Shown: piece by piece, positions 12,101-20,806 of the stretch | Layout of the letters: every line of letters starts with the position of its first letter | Position numbering within the stretch: the first letter of the stretch is position 1 | Assembly: GCA_947359465.1 (NCBI GenBank) | Contig: OX375879.1 | Location: 18,376,298-18,440,297 of the forward strand | DNA from: Metellina segmentata | Taxonomy: Eukaryota; Arthropoda; Arachnida; Araneae; Tetragnathidae | Length of the DNA stretch: 64,000 bases | Direction: 5' to 3' | Notes under the pieces: generated by a model | What the model was told of the DNA's origin: nothing | Database searches by the model: none | What the model saw: only the letters and a program-made list of their open reading frames with translations | Made by a program: the position numbers and the translations under genes

Positions 12101-15100
12101 GCAAAATATCACCTGGGATGTCATTACCTGCTCTAAAGTGGGCTTTGTTGGAATTCAGGTAAGACGTACAACGATGGGCTGATTTTTAATGATATAAATT
12201 TAATTTGCGTGACTTTTATAATCTCTCGGTCTCTAATCCGTTAAATTATTCTACGAGATGCAGTGTATTTCGACTTGTTTTTTGTTCATTTCACTCGTTT
12301 AGTGCAGTGGTTCACAACTTGTGTTTCGCGTGCCTTTCCATAGGATCCTTGTATTAGTGGTAGTTGACAATATACTGAGATAGTGTGGTAAATTTCAAAG
12401 TTTTTAAAATGTTATTTAATTGGGCAACAACATTGCCTCTTCTTACATCTTTATCTTCTTCCTCTGTAACACTACTCCTAAACATCATTGACTTGTAAAA
12501 CATAGGGTATAAGCCTAAGGAGCTTCACAATAGAAATGGATTCTGAAAGGTCTCATAGTCAAAAAAAAGTTGGGAACTTTTGGTTTAGACCATCGTTAAC
12601 TTCTTTTTTGTTACTTGGTCCAATGCAGACTGATCTTTGGATCTTGGTCATTTATGCTAATCAATTGTGTTTTGACGTTTCGGTCGGGTCATGAGGAGTC
12701 CTCGTGATCGCCTCTCTGCGTATTCCGGGCGGTCAGGCTAAAAAAATAGAAGACACAACAGAATAGTTGTTAGGTAGTGATAAGACTCCGACATAAGCTG
12801 TTGCGAACAATGAAGATTACGATGTACATATGTACACAGGGGTTCATCTGAAAATATTTGTTCAGGGCGCCACAGAAATGAGGATACGAGTGGCTTGCAA
12901 GTCAAGTTCATGCACAGGTCGATCGATTGAAAATGATTTGAGCGCCCCTAGCGGTAAAGGTTCAGAAACCTATTTAAGCAGAAGATGGAAACGAGTCGAA
13001 TTACAAAGTTGCCGACGATGGAAGGACGATGTTAATACATTTTTCAATGTTACGAATCAGCCTTTACGCGTTTCGCCTCACAGAGTTTCTACACGGTTTA
13101 GATTTTGGAACTTGCGCATCTCAATATTAGACCACTGTAGATAAACTTGGTGACTGTTTATAATCGTGCACAATCAGTCCCTTTAAGATTCTCACTAGCT
13201 GTCATACGAAATCAAGTCTCTTTCGGGAAGGAGTCAATTGCCCTCTTTATTTGATGTTAAGTCCATCAGTGTCGTAGAGGGTTGACCTCAAATAGTTGTT
13301 ATTGTTCCGAGTAGTGTAGTATTGCTTTTACAACACCCAGTTAATGACTAAATCACGACATCTATTGGTGGAAAGATCCATGGATTATTTCAACTTTGAG
13401 AATTATTTTATTGCTGTTTTCATTGGAATAGAATCCTTTGGAACGAATCTAATGGCTCAGTCTATAAAATAGAAGACCTTGAAAAAATTATATTCTCTCA
13501 TTTGTTTATAATAGAATATTTTGGAAAGGTTTTATCGATCTTTTTTTGGAATAGAATCCTTTGGAAGGATTCTATTGTTCATTTGCATAAGATATAATCC
13601 TGTGGAATGATTCTGTTGGTCAAGGTCAAAACTTGTTATCGAAATCATGGCAAGGAAGACTGCAGGTTGCAAGGTGGAATAATATGAACCCTCAGAGGGT
13701 TAAAAGAATAAAACAAATAAAAAGAAGGTCGCCGACGAACTCACTGTACAATAGGTATGTCCACACTCGTGCGCTTTCATTTTCAACATGCGTCAACGCA
13801 TGCCTTATTGCATGCATTTAGAGGCATGCCCTTCACCTGTCCACACTCGTGCCTCACTTCACTTTCAAGATGGATGAAGATGATGCTTGTCTGTTAGGAA
13901 GAATCAGTGCGGTATATTTAGTGATTAGAGAAGTAAATAAACGTAGGAAATTAAGGCGAGCGATTTGGATGAAAGAATATTTCAAAACGCGTAATGAGCA
14001 TTTATTAATTTTCGTTAAAATTTATTATTATTAGAATTTAATAATAGTTGGAATCTTTCCTGTTATTCTTTCGACCAATAGATGTGGTTATTTAGTCCTT
14101 ATGTGTGTTGTGGGACTAATAAAAATAAATTCAAAACACAATGTATAAAATGGTTACAAAACAGTTGTAAATAATCGTCCTTACCGATTAGCTGGATTTA
14201 TAAATTTTACTTCTGAAATCAGAAGATAAAACCTAACTGCGCATTTCGTTATGCGTAAGTACTTATAAATACTTAAGTTAAATATGAATAATAATATTTG
14301 CTTATCATATACTTATGAACTTAGATGACTTTTAGTTTACAAATAATTTATTAATAATTAAAGGATAAATAAGTGTTTAAATGAAGTACATTTATCAGAT
14401 TTCACCTTGCAGGCTTAAAAATAAATTTATTTCATAATTATCCTTATACATCTTTAGAACCTGCACCATAACTGGGAAAACTTTAAGGGATCTAACACAA
14501 TGTTAATATTACACTGGTATAATAAAGAGCTTAATTTGTCAGTTTTTAATTCATTTACATTAAATCTGTTTAATTAATGCCTATACACATAGTCAGATTT
14601 TCACTCTTGATATTCTTTTTTTAAGTCTATTTATGAAAATAAAGTATATAAAAAAAAAGATTAACTCATGCAGTGTTTCAACAAACAATAATTTGAACAG
14701 AAATATTTTGAATGCAATCATAATAAATTTAAAGGCCCTTGTGTTGTTACTTCGCCAGGGAAATTTAATAAATGCTCTGAGTTTTGAATAAATGACATTT
14801 GTAATTATTTTTAATTTGATTTAAAATTTATTATTACGCGCTATTAATTTATTTATTAATCATGACATGTTTAATTTATTCGTATAAGATTTACAGTGAA
14901 TGTTCCACAAACACATAAGACCTGTAGTTCTTCTATAAATTCAAGAGTTTGTTCGTAATTCATGATAACACACCAAAAAAAAACCAAACACAACAACTTC
15001 AGTTCACTAAAACACTGCAAATTAAAAGTTGAAGCATACAGAAATCCAAGGATGTTGGAACACCTTGCGCTATGAAAAACTGCTACTTCTGACTCATCTC

Positions 15101-18100
15101 GGGCATGCCTTGACGCATGCGTCCTTTGCGTCGAGGCATGCGCTTACCCAATGCCTCCTATGGTGGTGTTGGCTTAGCGCAAGTAAAAGCGCACAAGTGT
15201 GGGCATACCTAATCTATATATATAATTCTCTTACGTGGCTCACGAAAAAGACGTTATTTGTAATCGCGTTTTGGCAACACTGTACGATTGTTTGTTTATC
15301 GCGAAGTCTCGCGCATCGATTCAATTTATAGCGTTATCGGATGAAATTTTATTGGAAAAAAAAAGGAAATTTTAATGAGCTGTTGCAGTTAGTTTATAAT
15401 AGAAATCAAAGAAAGCGGAGGATCTTTTCAGGGCCATTTAAAAAACGGTCCTTTTCAGGGCCAACAATTATAGTTCAATAAGACGCTTGCACTACAACTT
15501 TCAGCAACAAACTCAATGAAAAAGTGTGGGTCGTTTGAGTTCTGGGAAAATGTACACACAAACAACATGCTGGGTATTCAATTTCCAAAGCAACGCTCAC
15601 ATTTCGAGTCAAAATTTGCACAAAGTTTTCATTTGAATTCTGATTTTAGAGATACTGTATATATTTTTTCTGTAATACAGCAAATTTAGATTTGAAAAAC
15701 ATTTTTTTTGGTAACATATTTTGTAAACAATCCCTTCTGCTAGGACACATGTCTTCATTGAGGCGAGCGAAGCGAGCATAGGTTCGCGCAGCGAACCAAT
15801 GAGGATTGCGAAGCAATCCTCCGGGGGTTGTCGAGCGTTAGCGAGCAGAGGGCAGGCCCCCTAGTCATCTATGTTATCGTGAATAACAAATCTTGGTTTT
15901 GAGCTGCTCTGACGAGAAGGAGCTCGAGTTTTCAATTGGTGTGAAAGCGCGTTTAGACGGCTGCCATTCCAAAAACATGAATTGCAATCACCGCGGGTGA
16001 TTTTCCCTTGCTAACACGTTATTACTGCTGTCACTTTTGGCTTTGAACGATAAAATTGGAACCAGTACCAGCACTAAAGACGCCAGTTGTTCCAGAGTTT
16101 TGTTTATGTTCCAACCTATCACCTCATTTAAAGACTCGCTCGAGACCAAGTGGCTGTACTGCCTTCCTGCGGAATAAATACATATACAGGGCTGAGCCAA
16201 AATTCAGATGGGGCTTGAAGAGTCTTTCATTAATGAACGAGTTTGAATGATATTCTTTTCAATGAATGCTCAACGCGTGGAGACTTGTTTTGCTCGGTAT
16301 GGGCATACTTTGTATGAGCTCCATTGACCATGCATTGTTCAGAACATTCGTTAATGTTTGAGGCTCTGCTTTAGTTGTTCACATACCACCAAACATCCAC
16401 ACAAGGTATTGATACATTGCGTCAATAGAATGGATTTAACATTTTGAACATAAAATTCCATTCGTGATTTGACTCAGTTATATGTACCTGCAAAAACAAA
16501 AGATTGAAATTACGAACAAAAAGTTATTTATGCCAAATGCTACTCTGAAATTTGCAAACTCAATAAGGTAAAGAATAAATATGTAAATAATAATATGAAA
16601 TCTACTAGTAACCGTGAGATCGGTATCTGAGTATTTGTTTTACTTTTGGAGGTCAGTGCTGTTTGATACAATGCTATGCATCCTCGAAATAATACTCTAT
16701 CTTGTTTTTCAGATTGCTCACGTTATTCGAGAAATTCGGCATTTCCAACAAACACCATACAAAATCGAGATGAGTCCGAAGGCAAGTATAATCAGTATTT
16801 CCTTTCTGTGATTGTATGATCAGGTTATAGACAGATTGTGTGATATGTTTTCGAGTTTCATAGTATCATGTCATGTGGAGATTGTAAAAAGAAGAGGAAA
16901 TAAGTAGTTCACTGAGTTTCGAAAAAAATTGGGAACTTTCGATTGCTATTGAAATAAACCGCAGTTTATCTTTTCGTACACAGAAATGAAAATAGGCCAT
17001 AATGTCTATTTAATTCCTATTCGTACTGTGCTAAGTTGTTCAAGTTTTCATTGGACAGGCTTCTTATAAACCTGGAGGTCTCTTAAAAATATGTAAGCAA
17101 ATCAGAAAAAAATGTATTTTTTAAAATTCTGACTCCAGATTAGAAAGCTGCGTTTTCAAATCACGTCCTGGTCACCAATTGTCGCGAGCGATTGTTGAGG
17201 ATTTGGAATGATTGCACCCACTATTAACTTCTAAATTTAATGTTTATTAATGAAAATAAACTACAAGACACAACTAAAGACTACCTGTTAAGTCGCTTGT
17301 CTAATAGCGAAATGTGTTGTTGGACATTGGTTCGTGCCATATATGAGTCATGTCCAAGCGAAGTTGCATGATTCCGCGCTACACCACTACGTCAATCTCG
17401 TCAACGGTTTCCTGCTAAGGTAGGTAGTTAATTAATATCACCCTGGAGCAACACGCGGGCTATTGGCGACAGTCCGACATCCATCCCGAAGGGAAAGATC
17501 CAAGGGCGCCTCGTCGTTTGGAACCAGGGTCAGATGACGAAAACACATTATCTGGCATGCCACTCCAAACTAACACACCACGCCAACGTGAGGAACATTT
17601 GAAACCACATTTAACATATCCTCCGATTGCAAATCCGATGCTCTTCCAACGGATACCACTGCCCATCAGCCTTTGGGTAGGTAAATTAACGTCACATTGT
17701 AGCTACACGAGCTACTGGTGACAGTCTGGCATCAAACCCGAAGGGAAAGATCGAGAACATCACGTAATTTTGAACCAGGTTGAGATGACGAGTGAAGTGA
17801 CTGGAAGCCACTTGAAGGACTGCCTTAAATTCCTGACAGTAGAATTGCAAATACTGTTAATAGTGTTTTTAAGCCATATTTTTTTCATTTCACTACTATC
17901 GAACTGCTTGTCCATGGATGGCCGAGGATCGGTAATTTTAATTAACGTTGCACTAGAGCAACACAACGGCCTATTGACGACGGTCAGGGATGAATCCCAT
18001 AAGGGAAAGATCTGAGGACAACGCCACGTCATTTTGAACCACGGTCAGATGGCGAGGCAACACCCGAGCTGGCACCCCAATCTCCAAAATTCCACACTAG

Positions 18101-20165
18101 CCCAACATGAAGACTTTCGACCACGACAGATTTAAGGTGCACCAGCCGCCTCTACACCATGCGCTTGCAAATATCCATGCACTGATCCGAATTCGAACCA
18201 GGAACCTTCCGATCTAGAGGCGAACACTTTAACCACATGACCGGTTGGTCGGCACACACACCAGGAGGCCAGTATGGAATCTCGTATTGAGCAGGACTAC
18301 CTATCACTCAGAGGGAACGTCGTTTCTATTCAGGGCTAGTGTAACTAGGTTATACACCCCTCTGTCCAACCGGTCAGGTGGATGAAGTGTGCACCGCTTC
18401 CGGCTTTACCGCTTAAACCGCGGAAGGTTGCAAACAGCGTTGTAAAACCCCGCGATTCTAGCAGGCAGTGGTTAGAGTGCAACACGCGTACGACCGCCTA
18501 TAGATCCTCTTCGCTTCGAAGCTATTACGATAGATAATAGATAAGATAGCTTCGAAGCTATTACGTGAGGATCTAATGTGTATTTTGTTGTCAACAGATA
18601 GCATTTATTATAAAAATAAGCAGGAAAGAATGACTAACGTCCATGAAGTTAATAGGACTCGCCTTGAAGTAGGTAAATACCATTCTTTACCTCAACTAAA
18701 ATTTCAACCCGAAAATTTTTACGAATATTTTTGAATGGACAAACAGGCAATCGACTACATCTTAAACAAAATTGAATTCCGGATAAAAAAGGATGGTGTA
18801 ACATTCACCAACAGAGAAATCTTCCTCAAGAACGTTTGATGGTAACTCTGAGTTAAGTCATTTTGAATCATTAGTTTTAATATTTTTATTACGAAAGAAA
18901 AGGATTAGAAGGTGGGCTAATTTTTATCAGGTATTTGCAATAATAGTTTTGAAAATTTTATTTCTTTGGGCCGGGATGGGCATTATTAGCCGTGGTCGAA
19001 TTCCAAGTAAAACTGCAGGACTCCCGCCCTTATTAGCTTTAACAGCAAAACACCAGAACGTTAAACAGAAAAATATATGTAAATACTTTTTCAAAACTAA
19101 TTTTAAAAAAGAATACAAAAAAATTATTTCGCAGTTTTTATTTTAAACAAAATACCGCACCAAATGAAAATTGCGGTTCAGAAATTCATCCGTTTCATTT
19201 GAGGCGGTGCGCAGTGCCTCATACGATTCATCATGTGGAGCAGTCTGGTTGCTCTCTTCATTTGAATGGAATGAGGGTCCACCATAACTGGAATTAAGAC
19301 TGGGAGTGTATATGTCTTGTGTAGCTGGGTAAGCAAACTCGTCCACTACTTGCTGAACTGTTTTCTGAACCGCAATTTCAAGTCATACATCTTCAACACC
19401 CCTCTCTGTAGCTATATCCTTCCATGCTTTGCCCCCAACGTTTCGGTTGGCATGGCCCTTCAACATTTTGTCCCAAATGACTTTTTTAAAACACTTTAGA
19501 AATTAAAATATCTTTATCTACATCCATTTTGTTCCAACAACCGAAGAACGAGGAAGTACAGAACGGAATAACACACCAAACTAAACAGGCGAGCGAAGCG
19601 GGAAAAAGAACTCATAATTCATTCCGGGAATAGCGCATCAGGTTCACTATGGACGTACCCTTAGCAACTCGATCGGAAGGTCCCTGGTTCGAATCCTGGT
19701 CAGTGCATGGATATCTGCAAGTGTATGGAGTAGAGGCGGCTGGTGCACCTTAAATCGGTCGGGGTCGAAAGTCCTCACGCTGGGTTAGTGTGGAAGTTTG
19801 GGGTGCCATCTCAAATGTTGCCTCGTCATTCGACCGTGGTTCAAAAATTGAATATTTCCCTTGGGGGATGGATTTCGGACCGTCGTCAATAGTCAATTGA
19901 AATTCCCTCACCTCTGTCCAGCAGCGTGTGTGCGATTCTCGCACTGTCATGCAAAGGAGATCTGATTGTGTGGCATTGTTTTCAGGTGACCAACTACCTG
20001 CTCGACCCCACTCGCCTGATGGCCGACGAAGAGCTCTACCAGCTGTCCTTATGCCTGGAGCCCAGACTCTCTCGCTTGAGCACCAAAATCACGACGCCCG
20101 GCGCAGGGTTCATGGGCTTCTCGTCGTCCTCATCAGCCGCGACAGGTGGGCAGGGCTCGTCGTGA
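2976..20165 (+). CDS. RASGRF: RasGRF-type Ras guanine-nucleotide exchange factor, C-terminal five exons
   Basis: Five exons (2976-3173, 5850-5929, 11255-11372, 16713-16781, 19986-20165) join in frame to 214 residues and a stop. They contain family-typical words: [74 protein letters not shown] and [19 protein letters not shown]. These match the catalytic CDC25/RasGEF domain of RasGRF1/2 in order and spacing, ending as vertebrate RasGRF does just after the last helix (LEPRL). The family opens the nucleotide site of Ras (and Rac, through a separate DH-PH module) downstream of calcium/calmodulin at membranes. The PH, IQ, DH and RasGEF-N parts must lie left of the window. The PYLG..NFSK stretch corresponds to the region around the helical hairpin that Sos uses to displace the Ras switch. 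A tail of about 20 Ser/Gly/Ala-rich residues follows the domain and looks lineage-specific. Sos is less likely because the words fit RasGRF better. Confidence 0.88.
3679..4494. mobile_element. Non-autonomous TIR transposon, 'ggtacagc' family, copy 1
   Basis: The ends are inverted repeats of about 65 bp that are almost perfect. The left arm begins ggtacagctacactctacg and continues through a ggcaacggcttggcg word. The right arm is its reverse complement, ending cgtagagtgtagctgtacc. The interior is AT-rich and has no transposase frame. Two related copies lie at 53606-54416 and about 61341-61640. The copy at 53606 has a perfect 8-bp duplication, which fits hAT- or P-like transposition; the superfamily is not settled by sequence alone. 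Confidence 0.75.
4622..4815. mobile_element. Short MITE with perfect 8-bp target duplication
   Basis: A 194-bp element. Left end ggtggagtggttgttcacgg and right end ccgttcaaggt-type sequence match as inverted repeats of about 36 bp with a few mismatches. Both sides are flanked by the identical 8-mer aaattgga (4614-4621 and 4816-4823). No coding capacity. The 8-bp duplication fits hAT- or P-type insertion. Confidence 0.8.
4816..5849 (+). other. RasGRF intron remainder
   Basis: AT-rich intron sequence between exons a and b (below the MITE). I see no gene, RNA or clear repeat in it. Confidence 0.6.
5850..5929 (+). CDS. RASGRF: RasGRF exon b
   Basis: 80 nt, from phase 0 to phase 2. Acceptor cctcttttccag and donor gtgagt. 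Encodes [20 protein letters not shown] then MRDALH, the family stretch after KKTWEKVSK. Its last two bases join the first base of exon c to give Arg. Confidence 0.88.
6090..6680 (-). pseudogene. Decayed mariner transposase
   Basis: The reverse strand shows DDE-domain scraps: [14 protein letters not shown] followed by [11 protein letters not shown], and further on a DFEAC..DW word near 6090-6120. These are diagnostic of mariner (DD34D) transposases. Immediately after SPDMAPF the frame shifts and the third catalytic Asp region is missing, so it is not functional. Coordinates are approximate. Confidence 0.72.
6795..8249 (-). mobile_element. Rosa-like (DD41D) Tc1/mariner transposon nested in the mariner
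   Basis: The 1455-bp element has about 57-bp terminal inverted repeats starting cagggtgtttcagtgaaccg, with a single mismatch between arms. TA lies on each side (6793-6794 and 8250-8251). It sits inside the mariner at 5994-8342, so it inserted later. The TIR identity and the nearly open transposase suggest recent activity. Confidence 0.88.
6990..8066 (-). pseudogene. DD41D transposase with one in-frame stop
   Basis: One frame of 359 codons runs from ATG at 8066 to the stop at 6990 and is broken only by a TAG at 7701-7703. The N-terminal half has two helix-turn-helix-like segments ([20 protein letters not shown] and [20 protein letters not shown]). The C-terminal half carries the catalytic triad: [19 protein letters not shown] and [20 protein letters not shown]. 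There are 41 residues between the second and third Asp. DD41D spacing is the hallmark of the rosa branch of Tc1/mariner. The protein would bind the TIRs and cut and paste the element. The stop likely arose by a single base change, since both sides remain in the same frame. Confidence 0.85.
8635..8870 (-). repeat. SINE family A fragment
   Basis: Shares the family body: cgcactggagcaa, ccacgtaattttcaac, agatgac, accactctccaaatttcc and cgtgaggacatttgag. The tRNA-like head is not evident. Confidence 0.5.
9020..9195 (+). repeat. SINE family A fragment
   Basis: Contains the family words acagatttaacgtacaccag, the tggatctttccctttt/ggtattgatcccgg pair and catctaccttcctc, in an order consistent with a truncated or rearranged copy. 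Confidence 0.45.
9196..11254 (+). other. RasGRF intron remainder
   Basis: AT-rich intron up to the acceptor of exon c. The stretch 9920-10190 is more GC-rich and may be an old repeat, but I cannot assign it. No gene seen. Confidence 0.5.
11255..11372 (+). CDS. RASGRF: RasGRF exon c
   Basis: 118 nt. Acceptor tctctcccactag and donor gtaagt. The first base completes Arg from exon b, then [39 protein letters not shown]. This is the most diagnostic RasGRF exon. Confidence 0.9.
11620..11960 (-). repeat. SINE family B copy with an embedded family A segment
   Basis: Family B is recognised by a 3' end like atggccaa..tggtccttgtgccataaa and a tRNA-like head with a B box; here gaggaatcgaacctgc (11758-11773) is its reverse complement. 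At about 11820-11925 the sequence switches to family A words (cgtaattttgaaccagtcag, gggcatttgaggcc). Family B words then repeat (gacacagaagagagaaat at about 11731 and again near 11927). Other family B copies lie near 25675, 49520 and 58265. Confidence 0.5.
12305..12582. mobile_element. hAT-like MITE
   Basis: Left end cagtggttcacaactt and right end aagttgggaacttttg are imperfect inverted repeats of the common hAT MITE type. Flanks gtttagtg and gtttagac agree at 6 of 8 bases, consistent with a decayed 8-bp duplication. No coding capacity. Confidence 0.55.
12583..13384 (+). other. RasGRF intron remainder
   Basis: No gene recognised. A frame at 12830-13144 is open but Arg/Ser-rich and matches nothing I know; it lies next to a gcgcccctagcgg word that looks repeat-like. 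Confidence 0.4.
13385..13620. repeat. Degenerate tandem repeat around an atagaatcctttggaa motif
   Basis: Variants of atagaatcctttggaa occur near 13428, 13510, 13550 and 13590, with a recurring gattctattggtc-like neighbour. One unit contains the palindrome agaatcctttggaaggattct (21 nt, loop tgg; arms agaatcctt and aaggattct). Confidence 0.5.
13754..15209 (+). mobile_element. Internally deleted TIR transposon, possibly PIF/Harbinger
   Basis: Left end ggtatgtccacactcgtgcg and right end, read inverted, ggtatgcccacacttgtgcg match at 18 of 20 bases. Both ends carry dense gcatgc palindromes in sub-terminal position. TA flanks both sides (13752-13753, 15210-15211). A 61-codon frame at 13849-14034 ([28 protein letters not shown]) resembles the start of insect Harbinger nuclease proteins, but the remainder of the transposase is absent. 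Assignment to Harbinger is inference; the TA duplication would also fit Tc1-like elements. Confidence 0.6.
15213..15864 (+). mobile_element. Non-autonomous Helitron 1
   Basis: Starts TCTATATATATAATTC after an A and ends with CTAG before a T, the A/T insertion pattern and termini of Helitrons. There are no inverted repeats and no target duplication. The 3' 100 bp is an array of short hairpins (15763-15821) followed by a G-run and C-run just before CTAG. It abuts the Harbinger-like element, only three bases from its end. No Rep/helicase frame is present. Confidence 0.75.
15447..15462 (+). promoter_or_regulatory. Histone-type 3' stem-loop inside the Helitron
   Basis: GGTCCTTTTCAGGGCC folds as a 6-bp stem (one G-U pair) with a TTTC loop, flanked by AAAAAC and AACAAT. 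This is the canonical metazoan replication-dependent histone 3' end that SLBP binds. A degenerate second copy lies at 15420-15435. No histone coding sequence is nearby. Confidence 0.65.
15865..16712 (+). other. RasGRF intron remainder
   Basis: No gene or clear repeat recognised between Helitron 1 and exon d. Confidence 0.5.
16713..16781 (+). CDS. RASGRF: RasGRF exon d, followed by a GC donor
   Basis: 69 nt, 23 codons. Acceptor cttgtttttcag. Encodes [20 protein letters not shown] then SPK. The reading frame requires the exon to end at AAG (16781), followed by GCAAGT, so the intron is GC-AG. The rest of the donor matches consensus perfectly, as is usual for GC donors. Confidence 0.87.
17418..17670 (-). 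repeat. SINE family A
   Basis: Body words caccctggagcaacacg, ctattggcgacagtccgac, cccgaagggaaagatcc, cacgccaacgtgagg and a tRNA-like end (tgctcttccaacgg) follow in family order. A second partial copy of the same family continues at about 17675-17800. Confidence 0.6.
17930..18255 (-). repeat. SINE family A, with the clearest tRNA-like head
   Basis: The best-preserved copy. On the reverse strand a head with gtggttaaagtgttcgcctc (A box region) and ggttcgaattcgg (B box, pol III type) at about 18185-18245 leads into gtgcaccttaaatctgtcg, then the family body back to about 17935. It is a tRNA-derived SINE by structure. Confidence 0.65.
18502..18574. repeat. Inverted repeat enclosing two palindromic direct repeats
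   Basis: agatcctc (18502-18509) pairs with gaggatct (18567-18574). Between them the 17-mer gcttcgaagctattacg occurs twice, at 18513-18529 and 18549-18565. Each copy contains the palindrome gcttcgaagc. Confidence 0.6.
18575..19142 (+). other. RasGRF intron remainder
   Basis: AT-rich. Possibly part of the transposon that supplied the MADF relic to its right; no ends recognised. Confidence 0.4.
19143..19535 (-). pseudogene. MADF-domain protein relic
   Basis: On the reverse strand MDVDKDILI opens near 19533. After a frame change at an A-run, [16 protein letters not shown] then [16 protein letters not shown] follows, and after a stop the frame [20 protein letters not shown] runs to 19143. The W(D)..K..N/R..AWK.IA pattern is the MADF DNA-binding fold. 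Such proteins are both host regulators and accessory proteins of PIF/Harbinger elements. The frameshift and stop make it a pseudogene. Confidence 0.55.
19665..19910 (+). repeat. SINE family A
   Basis: The copy starts with ggaaggtccctggttcgaatcc (B box), then atggatatctgcaagtgtatgg, gcaccttaaatcgg, the gtcctcacgctggg word and the body down to ccgtcgtcaatagtc. It is the same order as the copy at 17930 read on the opposite strand. Confidence 0.62.
19986..20165 (+). CDS. RASGRF: RasGRF last coding exon
   Basis: 59 codons plus TGA. Acceptor gcattgttttcag. Encodes [34 protein letters not shown], then a Gly/Ser-rich tail ending GGQGSS. Continuity SPK|VTNYLLD fits the family. Confidence 0.88.
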   Translation: MTNYLLDPTRLMADEELYQLSLCLEPRLSRLSTKITTPGAGFMGFSSSSSAATGGQGSS

Positions 20166-20806
20166 GGGGACCCCACCCTGCCTGCCTGCGTGTTGTGTGT
20201 CAATCAGAAGAGACTCCCCGGCCACTGCGGAGGAACGGACTCTCGCTCTACTGCTTCGACCGGGACTCAGTGGCGGCGCGCTCTTTTAGAGGGGTCGCTT
20301 TCGTTTCCGAGAGGGTGGACTCTTTAGTTTCTGTTCGAGACAAAAATCCTGTCAATTATGGAGCACACGTTTCCTTTGCCTTCGGGCCGAAGTAAAACAT
20401 CCGGACTTCTTTCATTTTAAATGTCCGTTAAAAACATGAATAATTGTAACAGGCAAATTATAAATATACTCCGATGTGCTAAGGTATAACTTCACTATCT
20501 GTCAGGTGTATTGAATGTTCCTTGATTTGAATCCGATATAATAATTAAAATGTAATATATATACATACATATGTGTATATATATATATGTATATATATAT
20601 AAGGCTATTTTCATCTGTTCTCCCACGTTAGATGCAATTTATTGTGATATCATTCCTCCCTGTTCTATGTTAAATCTACATAGCGAGTAGGTCTATAAAG
20701 AATTTCGGCGTTTCTTACGTTAAAAAATTTTAAAAGCAAGTATTTTCAGAAGGTAAATACGCAACCTTAAAATGACACATAAGCTCTCTGTTGAATACAA
20801 AATAAA
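20166..20806 (+). other. RASGRF: Probable RasGRF 3' UTR
   Basis: GC-rich just after the stop, then AT-rich. The first clear AATAAA lies at 20801-20806. A TA/CA microsatellite falls inside. The poly(A) position is inferred only. Confidence 0.45.
20555..20602. repeat. TA-rich microsatellite
   Basis: Run of tatata with gta and cata interruptions, in the presumed 3' UTR. Confidence 0.8.

Noticed and set aside
13385..13620. CRISPR-like spaced repeat
   Set aside because: Units are degenerate and unevenly spaced in a eukaryotic intron; no cas genes.
18185..18245. Possible functional tRNA gene
   Set aside because: A- and B-box-like words are present but the cloverleaf is not credible and the sequence continues into the SINE body.
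19928..20395. 155-codon + frame overlapping the RasGRF last exon
   Set aside because: It is in another frame from the exon that continues the RasGEF domain; the extra length is GC-rich 3' UTR.
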